DNA of 64,000 nucleotides from Collinsella sp. (GTDB taxonomy: Bacteria > Actinomycetota > Coriobacteriia > Coriobacteriales > Coriobacteriaceae), in assembly GCA_019425045.1 (NCBI GenBank), contig JAHYYI010000001.1, positions 1 through 64,000 of the forward strand, given 5' to 3'. The stretch's first letter is position 1. Each line of letters starts with the position of its first letter. The notes below the pieces were generated by a model. The model saw nothing but the letters and a program-made list of their open reading frames with translations, searched no databases and was not told the origin of the DNA. This document shows, in pieces, positions 53,158 to 62,410 of the stretch. A program made the translations under genes and the position numbers.

Positions 53158-53420
53158 CGACCCCTTTGCCGAGCCCGTTCAATCTCCTGCCAAAATTTCT
53201 TCTGGACTGGAGACAAGGCATGAATGATAAGCCCCCCACGGACAAGCTCGACCGCGACAAGCTCCACGCTTCGTCCGCCTGGGAGCCATCCAATCGCAAG
53301 CCATCTCAGCGGCTCGCCCTTCGGCTCGCGACGAATGCACTCAGTAACCGCAAGCCAAGCGCTAAGCACCTGCTTTTCCGTCAGGTGCTTTTTAGCGTTG
53401 GGATGGATCTCAACATCCAT
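53154..53420 (-). CDS. Putative toxin of a type II pair
   Basis: Basic protein of 88 aa when started at the ATG at 53420, which has GGAGGGGA eight bases upstream; the frame is open to 53516. It begins MDVEIHPNAKKHLTEKQVL and contains GWLPGGRSVELVAVELVRGG followed by LIIHALSPVQKKFWQEIERA. The pattern of two helices and beta strands recalls the RelE/BrnT type of RNase toxin. Fold and target are inferred, not shown. The gene precedes and overlaps the ribbon-helix-helix partner. Confidence 0.6.
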   Translation of the reverse strand: MDVEIHPNAKKHLTEKQVLSAWLAVTECIRREPKGEPLRWLAIGWLPGGRSVELVAVELVRGGLIIHALSPVQKKFWQEIERARQRGR

Positions 53421-53478
53421 GCATCTTCCCCTCCATCTTACCCAATTTCGTATGACGAAAGTCCGCTGTCGCCAATTC

Positions 53479-53838
53479 TTAAGCCGGCACGCGTTGGAGA
53501 GCAGGGGTCGAAACAATGATTGAAGGACGCTCTAGTACGGCCCAGGCGCCGGGGCAGGAGCACATACGCCAGGGACGTACGTTTTCGTAGCATACGAGGA
53601 CATAGCCACGTGCATCGATAAAGGCGATATCGATGGGATAGGCCATAAAACACGTATGGACCGAAGAGCAGCGTGGAAACGCCATGACGAGCGGCAAGCC
53701 GTTGGCGGCAACCGGATGCCGTCCCAGCATGCCGCGCAGGCGCACGACAAACGACTCCGCCACCACAAACTCCGCCGGCGTCCAACCCAGCCTATTGAGT
53801 GCCCGCGCGTAGGCGATGTAGGACGAGACCGCGGTCAC
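53479..53838 (-). CDS. DUF192 family protein
   Basis: Protein of 119 aa. The GTG at 53838 overlaps the stop codon of the TadE-like gene (ATGTGA), with GGGGGTGG upstream, so it is the last gene of the Tad operon. The DUF192 core is seen: VVAESFVVRLRGMLGRHP, then VMAFPRCSSVHTCFMAYPID and IAFIDARGYVLVCYENVRPW. The family is small and its biochemical role is unknown. It is often found in Tad and other secretion loci of actinobacteria. Confidence 0.8.
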   Translation of the reverse strand: MTAVSSYIAYARALNRLGWTPAEFVVAESFVVRLRGMLGRHPVAANGLPLVMAFPRCSSVHTCFMAYPIDIAFIDARGYVLVCYENVRPWRMCSCPGAWAVLERPSIIVSTPALQRVPA

Positions 53839-54311
53839 ATGACCACCCCCGGGCGCCATGGATCGACCGTCACCGCGCGCTCGTGCGACAACGTTGTCGG
53901 CGCCCCCAGCGGAACGCCAGCGATGCTGAGAGAAGTCGGCCACGGCTCATAGTGCATGGTGCAGGTGTAGGTCCTAAACGTGCCGGAAAGCGAAAGCAAA
54001 CCGCCATCCGATGTCGTCGCACCCTGTTCGCTCGAGACCTCGATCAGCAAGTCATAGCCTTCCATGGCATGTTGGATCTGAGCCTGAACGGTCGCGGAAG
54101 CATCGATGGAGCTGCCATCGCCCTCCCCGCTCGGCGCCACGGCATGTGCTAGCACGATATCGGGCACCACGCGATCGAAGCGTGCGACCGCACCGGCAAA
54201 GACCATGACGTTGTACACGATAAGCGCCAGAACCAGCAGGACGGGCGTGACCACGGCCATCTCGACCGTCGCCTGGGCGCACTCCTCGCACAGGCGCGTG
54301 CGGATGCCCAT
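53835..54311 (-). CDS. TadE/TadF-like minor pilin
   Basis: Pseudopilin-type membrane protein of 158 aa. The ATG at 54311 overlaps the stop codon of the preceding gene (TAATG). A short N-terminal region MGIRTRLCEECAQATVEMA is followed by a single membrane segment (VVTPVLLVLALIVYNVMVFA), the TadE layout with Glu at the +5-like position. The rest is extracellular. It probably helps pilus assembly or is a minor subunit. Confidence 0.82.
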   Translation of the reverse strand: MGIRTRLCEECAQATVEMAVVTPVLLVLALIVYNVMVFAGAVARFDRVVPDIVLAHAVAPSGEGDGSSIDASATVQAQIQHAMEGYDLLIEVSSEQGATTSDGGLLSLSGTFRTYTCTMHYEPWPTSLSIAGVPLGAPTTLSHERAVTVDPWRPGVVM

Positions 54312-56464
54312 TACGACCCACCGCCCAGGGCACCCGCCAGTGTGGTGACATCGACGGTAAGTGGGATGGAACCGCCGCCGGGCAGCGGAATCTCCGCAAG
54401 CGTGAACGTCGTGCCGCTGATGGTGCGCTCGACTTGATATTCCAGCGCTTCGCAAAGCGCCTTGGGATCGGTCACGCCCAACGGAATACTTCGCAGCTTG
54501 TCTTGCGCTTGAGAGAGACCGGCAATGTCAGACCCCGGGCTCTTAATGACGTTGGCGGAATCAGTCAGCACCGGCTTTCGCAGGCGCAAGTCGCACGGCT
54601 CCAGATCCAACGCCGCCACGGACGCCGAAACGGTATCGCCGAGCCACGATGCGATGGAGCCCAACGCGCCGCTGCCCCCTCCTAGGCCTTTAATCATCTC
54701 GTCCATAAGTTCGTCGGCCGAACCTTGGATGTCTCCGTATCCCACAAGCAGCCGTCCCCAGACATCCATGACGCCATCGAGTACGCCGGCAACGCCACCC
54801 GAGCGTTCCTTCAATGTCGAGAAAAATCGCGAAAGCACGTTGTTTTGCGCCGTCGCCTCATCGGGCGCCAGCACCGCGGCAGAGATGGCACCGCGATCGC
54901 CAAGCCTGACTGCCGTGTTAAACGAAGAGTTAAGTTGATCGGGGCTGGTAATATCACCCGAAACTGCAAAGGCGACTACGCCGTTGCGGCCAGGTGGGGC
55001 GATACGCGGACGCTCACCGGAAAGTTCTTTGATGGCGGTATCGAACGCATTGCCCGCACGGTCGGCTTCGTCCTCGGTCTGACGCTCGAGCTCGAGCTCC
55101 TTGTTGCGACAGTCGACGTAGTCCTCCAGGGCGTCTTTAAACTTGTCAAAGTGATACTCAAAGCCGTTTTCGATAGAGGTTGAAGGCGCCGCAACAGCAC
55201 CAAGCGACAAAACGCCAAAATGGCATTTGCTGCATTTATCCTGTCCATCGTAATCGGCAACCGAAGCAAATCCGCTCGGCGTCCCTTTCTTATAGTTAGG
55301 GCAGGTCGTCCCGTAATGCAGATACGCCTTGTCATCGTTCACGCTCGTCGGCCACACCGCATCGGTATAGAGCTCCGTCGCCCGAACCTCATCAGAGTTG
55401 CGCGGCAGCAGCGGAATATAGGAGGAAACCCTGTCTCCGTTCTCGGTTATATGTGCCCGATCGACCTCCGCGCTCGCATAGGTATAAAACGCCTTACGCG
55501 CCGCAGACTCTGCCTTCATCTCGACACTCGAGCCGTGGGGCTTCTCATTTGTCAGACGCCAATGGTAGTAGTCCTTCGCGCGATCAAGGGCAACTTGGGG
55601 CTCCCACGTAACGCTCGATGAGTAATGCGGATTTTGAACACCGGAGAGATCCGTTAGGCTTTTCGCACGCTCCCACATGCAAGAACAGCTGCCGACCGAG
55701 CCCTTGTCAGACCCACCACAATCCGCCAGCCAAGCACGCTCTTTAGCCTTCGCCGTGTCCTCAGAAGCCTTCCGCAGCTCCTCGGCCGCACCCTCTAAAT
55801 CATCTGATGTGTCTTTAATGGTATCGGTCGAGATCTCTGACCCTTTGAGCGCAGCGAAGTCAGACTCGGATGTCCTGGGCACGGCAAGCGCCGTACCGGT
55901 ATAGGTCACACTATCGGTATCCTGCGCCGACACCGCCTGCGTGGCACGCGCGGCGATCAGATACGGCAGGGCCGTCTCGATTTTCTGTAAGCCTTCCGAT
56001 GCGCTTTTGGCAAACTTGTTGCGCGTTTTAATGATCTCGATCCCGGTGTCGACCATATTGCCGGCAACCGGCTCGGCACCCGGGATGAGGATGGCGACCA
56101 GGCCCGTCCCGATCGTGGCAAACCCCGCCAGCCCCAGACTCAAGATGCTCGCATCAACCACCGTGGCAGCCGTGTGATAGGACGACACTACGTTGGCACC
56201 CGCCAGCGCGCCACTATCAGCCGCCACCTGGGTATCCCCGGCACGCGACATGCTCCATATCGCCGCGGTCGACGAAAACAACAATGTGAGCACCACTAGG
56301 ATGACCACGGCAGAAGAAAGCGTGGTATAGGCGCCGTCTTCGATAAACAGATCGACACCGGCTCGACCCATAAAGCCGCCTCGCTTGCGATGGCAGCTCG
56401 GACGGTGCGTCAAAACGCGTCTAGACCAGAAACGCTTAATCCCATGCAGCAATCCACGAATCAT
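54311..56464 (-). CDS. TadG-like Tad pilus protein
   Basis: Large membrane-anchored protein of 717 aa. The ATG at 56464 follows GGAGGGAGA; it overlaps the end of the TadE gene by 29 bp. One hydrophobic segment (TTLSSAVVILVVLTLLFSSTAAIW, about residues 46-69) is followed by the TadG-like AGDTQVAADSGALAGANVV. The long extracellular part contains cysteine pairs (CGGSDKGSVGSCSC; CSKCHF) that may form disulfides or bind metal. Its role as pilus-tip or assembly protein is inferred from context. Confidence 0.82.
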   Translation of the reverse strand: MIRGLLHGIKRFWSRRVLTHRPSCHRKRGGFMGRAGVDLFIEDGAYTTLSSAVVILVVLTLLFSSTAAIWSMSRAGDTQVAADSGALAGANVVSSYHTAATVVDASILSLGLAGFATIGTGLVAILIPGAEPVAGNMVDTGIEIIKTRNKFAKSASEGLQKIETALPYLIAARATQAVSAQDTDSVTYTGTALAVPRTSESDFAALKGSEISTDTIKDTSDDLEGAAEELRKASEDTAKAKERAWLADCGGSDKGSVGSCSCMWERAKSLTDLSGVQNPHYSSSVTWEPQVALDRAKDYYHWRLTNEKPHGSSVEMKAESAARKAFYTYASAEVDRAHITENGDRVSSYIPLLPRNSDEVRATELYTDAVWPTSVNDDKAYLHYGTTCPNYKKGTPSGFASVADYDGQDKCSKCHFGVLSLGAVAAPSTSIENGFEYHFDKFKDALEDYVDCRNKELELERQTEDEADRAGNAFDTAIKELSGERPRIAPPGRNGVVAFAVSGDITSPDQLNSSFNTAVRLGDRGAISAAVLAPDEATAQNNVLSRFFSTLKERSGGVAGVLDGVMDVWGRLLVGYGDIQGSADELMDEMIKGLGGGSGALGSIASWLGDTVSASVAALDLEPCDLRLRKPVLTDSANVIKSPGSDIAGLSQAQDKLRSIPLGVTDPKALCEALEYQVERTISGTTFTLAEIPLPGGGSIPLTVDVTTLAGALGGGS

Positions 56465-56972
56465 AATCTCCCTCCAGCCATTCGGGACGCGATTGATACG
56501 AGACATCGACCTTGAGCTCAACGTAGCCGCCCTCGGCGGTACCACCCATAGCCTGCGCAAACGCACCGATCACAGGCAACGGCTTGACCTCGCCGGAAAC
56601 GGACACGGACGAGACGCCACCCGCACCGGCCCGGCCAAGCTCGATATCCCACGACAACGGCCCGCCGGCATGAAAGATCGAAACGTTGGGCACTGCGGCA
56701 AGTCGGCGGCGGGCGAACTCCTTAAGATCGTCGTCCTCCGCCGTCGTCGTGGTCATGAGCCGCGCGGTCTCGGCGGCGGCAGACTCCATGACCGCGCGCG
56801 TATAGAGCAGGCACACCGGTTGCAGCGCGAGAAGGATGAGTGTCAGAAACGTCGGCAGCAAAAAAGCGGCCTCGACCGTAGACTGCGCCCGGTCCTCGCG
56901 CGCGGCATCAATACAACGCGATGTCCTTAGCGGCCGCAGCGGCGTCGATAACCGACGTCGAGGCAACGCCAT
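56436..56972 (-). CDS. TadE-like minor pilin
   Basis: Pseudopilin-type protein. The ATG at 56972 gives 178 aa and overlaps the previous gene by 65 bp; there is no strong ribosome site, so the start is uncertain. The segment REDRAQSTVEAAFLLPTFLTLILLALQPVC has the TadE signature: a polar leader, Glu at the fifth position of the hydrophobic part, then one membrane helix. The extracellular C-terminus ends SRPEWLEGDYDSW. It overlaps the TadG-like gene. Confidence 0.8.
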   Translation of the reverse strand: MALPRRRLSTPLRPLRTSRCIDAAREDRAQSTVEAAFLLPTFLTLILLALQPVCLLYTRAVMESAAAETARLMTTTTAEDDDLKEFARRRLAAVPNVSIFHAGGPLSWDIELGRAGAGGVSSVSVSGEVKPLPVIGAFAQAMGGTAEGGYVELKVDVSYQSRPEWLEGDYDSWIAAWD

Positions 56973-57126
56973 GAGATGCCGCCCGCTCAACCAGCGCCGC
57001 CAAGCGCCCATCGGTGCCGGCACGCCAAAGTCCCGCGATCGCCAGCACGATCGATAACAGCGCCACCGTGACGATGGCGTATTCGACCGTCGCCTGGGCA
57101 GATTCCTCACGCAGGACATCATGCAT
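56908..57126 (-). CDS. Small pilin-like protein
   Basis: Protein of 72 aa with the prepilin pattern: charged leader MHDVLREESAQ, then ATVEYAIVTVALLSIVLAIAGLW. The Glu-Tyr pair in TVEYAI matches Flp-type pilins. It is 1 bp after the preceding gene and shorter than TadE. It may be a second Flp-type subunit or a minor pilin. The Flp pilin of this locus (57655-57888) shares ESAQ-T-EYAI with it. Confidence 0.78.
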   Translation of the reverse strand: MHDVLREESAQATVEYAIVTVALLSIVLAIAGLWRAGTDGRLAALVERAASHGVASTSVIDAAAAAKDIALY

Positions 57127-57127
57127 T

Positions 57128-57691
57128 TCACGATCCCTCCTTTGAGTCCGTTGCCTGCGGGCTCAGGCGCACGGCGCGCAGACGACACGAAGCATCGCCA
57201 GCATCCGCGGCAATTGTCACCATATCGACCCAGCCGCGTCCGTCGCGCACGATGGCGCCCCACACGTTTCCCTTGATGTCGAGATAGCCGCTCAGAGCAA
57301 GTTGCGCCGTGGGTACCTCGCGATAGGCACGCAGCATATCCGCCGCCGCTTCGGTCATCGGTCGGTCCTCGGACCATGCAAGCCGGACCGCAATCGCGTT
57401 GCCCTCAGGCGAATCCGTCGCAGTGCCAGACCGCTTGTCGAGCGTCCGCAGAAAGGTTTGCGCCGTGACAGCGACATCCGAATCGTCCGCATCTCGCATC
57501 TCATCTTTTTGAGACGCCACCGCCGAATCTGAGCCCAAATCGGAGGCGGTCCCAGGACGCTGCTGCCGCGCGGCGTTAAGCCCCCAAAGCACCGCCGCTA
57601 TCGCCACGGTCAGGCAAGCAAACACCAGCAGCACCCCGATGGGGCGCTCGCCCTCTACAGGCTGTTGATGCCCTCGCTGATCGCATCCCAT
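57128..57691 (-). CDS. Hypothetical membrane-anchored Tad-locus protein
   Basis: Protein of up to 187 aa of unknown function. The ATG at 57691 overlaps the flp gene by 37 bp; a GTG at 57634 is another start. One membrane segment (VLLVFACLTVAIAAVLWGL) is at the N-terminus. The extracellular domain (DVAVTAQTFLRTLDKRSG to GWVDMVTIAADAG) has no recognised motif. Its place between the Flp pilin and the minor pilins suggests a role in the pilus. Confidence 0.68.
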   Translation of the reverse strand: MGCDQRGHQQPVEGERPIGVLLVFACLTVAIAAVLWGLNAARQQRPGTASDLGSDSAVASQKDEMRDADDSDVAVTAQTFLRTLDKRSGTATDSPEGNAIAVRLAWSEDRPMTEAAADMLRAYREVPTAQLALSGYLDIKGNVWGAIVRDGRGWVDMVTIAADAGDASCRLRAVRLSPQATDSKEGS

Positions 57692-57888
57692 AGCTCTTTA
57701 ACCTTGCCTTTAAATGCAACGATGGCAATAATCGCGATCACCACAAGTACGCCCACTAAAATGGCGTACTCGGTGGTACCCTGCGCGCTCTCCTCCTGCA
57801 ACAGCTCCTTGGCATGCTGGCGAGTGTGAATCGCCCGGCAAAAAGCCCAGCTCCAAGCCTTGTCAGCAACTTCGACCATCGTGTTCAT
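57655..57888 (-). CDS. flp: Flp family type IVb pilin
   Basis: Major pilin of the Tad pilus, 77 aa as precursor. The leader is basic and polar (to about residue 37, ELLQEESAQG), followed by the Flp motif TTEYAILVGVLVVIAIIAIV. Cleavage by a TadV-type peptidase after Gly is expected. No peptidase gene is in the window. It lies between tadC and the accessory membrane protein. Confidence 0.9.
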   Translation of the reverse strand: MNTMVEVADKAWSWAFCRAIHTRQHAKELLQEESAQGTTEYAILVGVLVVIAIIAIVAFKGKVKELWDAISEGINSL

Positions 57889-57898
57889 GTATTCCTCC

Positions 57899-58540
57899 CT
57901 ACATCATCCCGCCTGCTCCCAGCAGCGGGCCCAATATGGACAGAAGCAACGCCGGCAAGATGAGCGTGCCGGTGGGAATCAACAGCTTGACGGGCGCACG
58001 CTCGATCTCGCGCTCGACCGCGGCGCGATGAGCCGCACGGATCTCGCGACTTTGAGCGGCCAGCGTCTCGGCAAGTGGGGCACCCAGGGCGAGCGCCTGC
58101 CCCACCGTGATGGCAAAGGTCTCGAGCGCTCGCACGTCCAGGTCGCGCGCGGCGGCCAACAACTCGTCCTCACGCGTGCCCACGCCCACCTGCCACGCCA
58201 TGCAGGCGCGCTCAAGGCGAAGAGCCAGCACTGACCGGCGGTTGGCGCAGAAAATCTCAAGCGCCGCATCAAACGAAAGACCGGCCGAAAGACCCAAGCG
58301 CACAACATCGATCATCTCGGACACTTCGCCGAGCGACACTCGCGCCGGGCCGCCCGCTCCAACCGCGCCCTTCACTCGCGCGGTCAGAGCATCGACCACC
58401 GAGCGACCCGCGGCAGCGACCAGCACCGCCTCGCGCTTGCAGGCCCCTGCGATCTTGCGTGCATCCGCCCGATCAAAACCCGTCGCGACAAATACACTCA
58501 GGGCGCACAGGCAAGCCGCAACTGCAACCGAGGCGCTCAT
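57899..58540 (-). CDS. tadC: Type II secretion F family protein TadC
   Basis: Inner-membrane platform protein of 213 aa. The ATG at 58540 overlaps the end of tadB (ATGA), with GGTGGAG upstream; a longer open frame to 58678 is not supported. Membrane helices occur near the N-terminus (SVAVAACLCALSVFVATGF) and C-terminus (LLIPTGTLILPALLLSILG). The T2SSF core MIDVVRLGLSAGLSFDAALEIF and VGQALALGAPLAETLAAQS is clear. It acts with TadB and the ATPase TadA. Confidence 0.9.
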   Translation of the reverse strand: MSASVAVAACLCALSVFVATGFDRADARKIAGACKREAVLVAAAGRSVVDALTARVKGAVGAGGPARVSLGEVSEMIDVVRLGLSAGLSFDAALEIFCANRRSVLALRLERACMAWQVGVGTREDELLAAARDLDVRALETFAITVGQALALGAPLAETLAAQSREIRAAHRAAVEREIERAPVKLLIPTGTLILPALLLSILGPLLGAGGMM

Positions 58541-59463
58541 AGCTCCACCCGCATAATGCGCCGGATAACCACCAGGGCAACGGCGTTGAGGGCAAGACCC
58601 AGCACCACAGCGCCCGCGCCGGCAGGCGTCGCAAGACCGCGACGAAAATCTGCCGAAAGCAGCGCCAACACCGCGCACATGCCCGCCGGCATCGCCGCGA
58701 CCATATGCGCAGACATGCGAGCCTGCGACGTCTTAACATCCAGGCGGCGCTTGAGCTCAATGCGCTCCCCCACCATGCTCGACGCCTCGGACAGTAAGTC
58801 GGCAAGCGGAGCGCCGGTGCGCTGAGACACCTTAAGCGCCAAGGTCACAAGCGAAAGACCGGGGGCGTCGATACGTACGAGCAAGTCATCGAGCGCGTCG
58901 GTCGCCGAGATGCCGCAATCGATCGCCGCCGCCACCCGCAAAAACTCGGTATGCACTGGCTCTTGCGCATGAGCGCCCACAAAGCGCATGCCCTGGGCCA
59001 GCGAATGTCCCGAGGCAAGCGACATGGAAAGTGCGGTAAACGCCTCGGGCATCGCCTCTTCTGCATCGTGTTGCTCGCGCCGGCTCTCAAAGCCATCCCG
59101 GGCGGCACCAACGGCAAACGGAGCAACAAGTCCCAAGGCAAATCCGAGGGGCGATAACGACACCATCGTTAGTAAAACGCAGCAGACACCGCTCGATAGC
59201 AGCAGAAACGCCAAACGTCCCGAAGCATCTTCGATCACGAGGCCAAGGCGATGCGCCGGAGCCAGCGATGCCCACGAACGGGCGATCTTTTTCAGCAGAT
59301 CGTTTTCCACCAGCTCACGCGGCAGCTTCTCTGCCACCGTCTCGAGCGCCTGACGTGCCAGCTCCGCCGGCGGTACCTGCGGCACACGAGGTTCCGCCCC
59401 GCACGCCGTCGCGACAGAAAGCCCTGCCAAGCCCCCTACGACGAGGGGCACAGTGATCTCCAT
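58537..59463 (-). CDS. tadB: Type II secretion F family protein TadB
   Basis: Inner-membrane platform protein of 308 aa with helices at the N-terminus, middle (LAFLLLSSGVCCVLLTMVSL) and C-terminus. The T2SSF core ALSMSLASGHSLAQGMRFVG and ALKVSQRTGAPLADLLSEASSM is present. It overlaps tadA by 28 bp and tadC by four, so the three are co-translated. The protein anchors the ATPase to the membrane in Tad pilus assembly. Confidence 0.91.
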   Translation of the reverse strand: MEITVPLVVGGLAGLSVATACGAEPRVPQVPPAELARQALETVAEKLPRELVENDLLKKIARSWASLAPAHRLGLVIEDASGRLAFLLLSSGVCCVLLTMVSLSPLGFALGLVAPFAVGAARDGFESRREQHDAEEAMPEAFTALSMSLASGHSLAQGMRFVGAHAQEPVHTEFLRVAAAIDCGISATDALDDLLVRIDAPGLSLVTLALKVSQRTGAPLADLLSEASSMVGERIELKRRLDVKTSQARMSAHMVAAMPAGMCAVLALLSADFRRGLATPAGAGAVVLGLALNAVALVVIRRIMRVEL

Positions 59464-60764
59464 TCGTCCACCTCCTCTTGTGTGAGCGTCCCCGACCGCA
59501 GGCCTTCTGCGATAAACGGCGGCTCGCGGTCAAGCGTCCAGGTGCGCTCGGCGGCATCGAACGTCACATAGCGCTCGAGCTCTACGCCGCCCGATGCGGC
59601 GCGTCGCACCCCCGAATACGAGGAGACGAAGCGCCTGCCATCGGCGTGGCGCTCGGACATCACGATACCGTCGAGTGCCATGGCAATCTGCTCCTCGATG
59701 AGCTCGCTCGGCAGATCGATGCCATAACGTGCAAGCAACGTCAGACGCACCACGGTCTCCTGTTCTGAACCCGCATGAAGCGTGGTGAGCGACCCGTCGT
59801 GGCCCGTGTTCATGGCCTGCAACATGTCGCAGCACTCGGCACCGCGCACCTCGCCCACCACGATGCGGTCGGGGCGCATGCGCAGGGCATTAGTCACCAG
59901 GTCGCGGATCGTCACCGCGCCCTCGCCCTCAATTGAAGCCTCGCGCGCCTCTAGGCGCACCACGTGCGGATGATGCGCAAACTTGAGCTCGGCAGAGTCC
60001 TCGATCGTCACGATGCGCTCGCCGGTGGAAATCTCACATGACAACGCGTTGAGCAGGGTGGTCTTACCAGATCCCGTGCCTCCCGCAACCGCCAAGTCCT
60101 GTCGCAGCGACACCGCACACGACAGCAGCTGCGCATACCAAAGCGGCAGCGATCCCAACCCCACGAGCTCGTCCAGCGAGCAGATGCGGTCCGAGAACTT
60201 TCGGATGGTGAGAATCGGTCCGTCAATCGCCACGGGCGGAATCACCGCGTTGACGCGATAGCCCGTTTTGAGGCGGGCGTTGACGATGGGGCTGCGCTCG
60301 TCGATACGGCGGCCAAGTGGCGAGATGATGCGATCGATAAGCACACGGATCTGCTCATCATCCTCAAACGCATGCTCGATGGGGTACAAGACGCCGCCGC
60401 GTTCAAAGAAAGCCGAGCGGCAGCCGTTGATCATGATCTCGGTAACGGTATCGTCCTCGATGAGCGGCTGCAACGGCCCCAAGCCCACCACGTCATCCAA
60501 AATCTCGTCGATGATGGTCTCGCGCTCGGGCGTCGCGAGATCGGTCGGCTCCTCAACATTGAGCGCCGCCTCCACCGCGGGACGCAATTCCGAGCGGGCA
60601 AGTGCCGGGTCGATATAGGCGCTGATACGCGCCACTTCGTCGTAACCCATGCGGTCCATCACGGCGCGCTTGGTGCGTCGTTTCACGGCGCGGCGACGCC
60701 CCGCATCTACAGGCGCTGCCGCCGCTGCAGCGCCGGCAGCCTTAATCCTTGTTTGCAGGCTCAT
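59436..60764 (-). CDS. tadA: Tad pilus assembly ATPase (CpaF/TadA)
   Basis: Hexameric secretion ATPase of 442 aa that powers pilus extension and retraction. In order: N-terminal domain, [17 protein letters not shown] (CpaF signature), VRFILTIRKF-type region at [11 protein letters not shown], Walker [18 protein letters not shown], Asp box [13 protein letters not shown], Walker [25 protein letters not shown], and the His box SLTTLHA. All catalytic boxes are intact. The ATG overlaps the end of the upstream gene by four bases. Confidence 0.95.
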   Translation of the reverse strand: MSLQTRIKAAGAAAAAAPVDAGRRRAVKRRTKRAVMDRMGYDEVARISAYIDPALARSELRPAVEAALNVEEPTDLATPERETIIDEILDDVVGLGPLQPLIEDDTVTEIMINGCRSAFFERGGVLYPIEHAFEDDEQIRVLIDRIISPLGRRIDERSPIVNARLKTGYRVNAVIPPVAIDGPILTIRKFSDRICSLDELVGLGSLPLWYAQLLSCAVSLRQDLAVAGGTGSGKTTLLNALSCEISTGERIVTIEDSAELKFAHHPHVVRLEAREASIEGEGAVTIRDLVTNALRMRPDRIVVGEVRGAECCDMLQAMNTGHDGSLTTLHAGSEQETVVRLTLLARYGIDLPSELIEEQIAMALDGIVMSERHADGRRFVSSYSGVRRAASGGVELERYVTFDAAERTWTLDREPPFIAEGLRSGTLTQEEVDEWRSLCPSS

Positions 60765-62410
60765 CGCTGATCACCCTCGCGCGACCAGGGAAGGCGAATA
60801 CGCGGGCGTTCAGTGCGCGTTGCACGGTCGGCGACCATATCGCTCCAGGGGCCGACGGCGCACCCCAGTTCCACGAGCATCTCGCGCGTGGCCTCGCGCA
60901 CGCTGGTCGCAAAAGCGCTCGTCTGACCCACTGCCTCGTCAGCGCGTCCAAACGCCATGAGCGCGGCGAGATCCTGCCCGCCATCGGCGATACGAATCTT
61001 GGAGCTCAACGCACAGGCAATCTCAAAGCGCATGGCGACGTCCTCGTCTGCCCCGCGCGCACCGAACCGGTTGAACACGGCGCTCATGCGCGTGCGCGGC
61101 ACACCTACTCGACTTGCCAGTTCAATGACGCGCGACGCCGATGTCGCGGACGACACCGCCGCATCGCCAACGACCAGGCAACGGTCGCTCGCTGCCACCG
61201 CAGCCGCCACGGCGTCGCCCCAAAAGACCGAGGTATCGATAAAGACCACGTCGGATTCGCGACGCAGAACATCAAGCAGTAGCTCCACCGGACGTGCCAT
61301 GAGCTCGGCTTGCTCGGGAGCCGCAACGGGACCCCAGAGCGTAACGCCCGGCGCCACGCGCATCGAAGTGGCTACGATATCCGGCTCGGTGAGCGCGCCC
61401 GCCGCCGACGGCTCGATAAGTGCCGCCATATCGCGCGGAGCATCGACGCCTAACAAGTCGTAAAGGTTTCCAAACATCAGGTCCAGGTCGAGCACGGCGG
61501 CACGCAAGCCCAACAGCGACGATGTGTGTGCCATGGTGGCAACGATCGTCGACTTGCCGCAACCGCCCGAACCCGAAATGGCGCAGATGACCGGAGCTCG
61601 ATGCGGCGGAGCGGCAGCGTCTGCCGGCGGCATCGGAGGCGGCGGGGCGGGCGTCGGTGACAGCGTCCCCGTCTCCCCCGCCGCAACCACACGCTGCGTC
61701 CAAGCCGGCATGGCGGCTTGCTCGGTCTGCGAGGCAGGCTCGTTCTGTGCAATCTGCTCATGCTGCATCAGCGACAACTCGCCGCACCCGGCAAAGCCCT
61801 CAACTTCGTCGAGTTCATCCGCCAGATTCACGCCGTGCACGTATCCCATATCTACAGCCGGGTAGTCGCCAGCATGCTGCGCCGGCCCTCCAGCGTCATC
61901 ATATACAAGGGGGTTCCGGGGGCGCCGACCATGCTCGGCTTCCGCTTTTCCATAATCATCAACACGCGGGCCTCTTGTAGCGCGAGGCGCCCCGGGTTCC
62001 CTATCAACAAAAGCATCGGGCTCAATCGTCATGCGCCGATCGGAATCAACCGCTCCCTCGCCCGCGCGCCCGTTGCCGCATATACTGTGCGCAGCGATGA
62101 CCTCGGTCGCCCCCGCGCGAAACAGCCCCTCGATATCCGACGGATCGAGCGCTTCTATCAACACGACCACGCGACTCACGCGGCCTTCGGCCGTCAGGCG
62201 CGCAACAGTCTTGCGCACATCTTCGGTATCAAACAGAGACGCCGCGATGATGGCAGCCCCGCGGCGCGACGGAAACGCCCGCGCCATGGAAACCAGCCCG
62301 TCCAGGTCACCCACGCGAAGCACCTGTGCACCCGCGTCACGGCCCTCGACTTCCCGCTGCAACAGCCCGTAATCGCCGCACGCGCAGCACGCAAGCCAGA
62401 TCGCCTTCAT
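60761..62410 (-). CDS. tadZ: CpaE/TadZ-like pilus localisation ATPase
   Basis: ParA/MinD-type ATPase that positions the Tad machinery. The ATG at 62410 or the GTG just before gives about 550 aa. An N-terminal receiver-like domain (to about residue 110) is followed by a long low-complexity linker (about 125-280, with PTPAPPPPMPPADAAAPP). The deviant Walker A is ISGSGGCGKSTIVATMA, and AVLDLDLMFGNLYDLLG is the A'/switch region. It overlaps cpaB by a few bases. The linker is longer than usual. Confidence 0.9.
   Translation of the reverse strand: MKAIWLACCACGDYGLLQREVEGRDAGAQVLRVGDLDGLVSMARAFPSRRGAAIIAASLFDTEDVRKTVARLTAEGRVSRVVVLIEALDPSDIEGLFRAGATEVIAAHSICGNGRAGEGAVDSDRRMTIEPDAFVDREPGAPRATRGPRVDDYGKAEAEHGRRPRNPLVYDDAGGPAQHAGDYPAVDMGYVHGVNLADELDEVEGFAGCGELSLMQHEQIAQNEPASQTEQAAMPAWTQRVVAAGETGTLSPTPAPPPPMPPADAAAPPHRAPVICAISGSGGCGKSTIVATMAHTSSLLGLRAAVLDLDLMFGNLYDLLGVDAPRDMAALIEPSAAGALTEPDIVATSMRVAPGVTLWGPVAAPEQAELMARPVELLLDVLRRESDVVFIDTSVFWGDAVAAAVAASDRCLVVGDAAVSSATSASRVIELASRVGVPRTRMSAVFNRFGARGADEDVAMRFEIACALSSKIRIADGGQDLAALMAFGRADEAVGQTSAFATSVREATREMLVELGCAVGPWSDMVADRATRTERPRIRLPWSREGDQR

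Noticed and set aside
56436..57377. 313-aa frame ending in the TadE-like protein
   Set aside because: Its first 135 codons overlap two other real genes and look like out-of-frame translation; the TadE part starts later.
57899..58678. Longer TadC frame starting at 58678
   Set aside because: The extra N-terminus is cysteine- and arginine-rich and overlaps tadB by 140 bp; the ATG at 58540 has a ribosome site and ATGA overlap.
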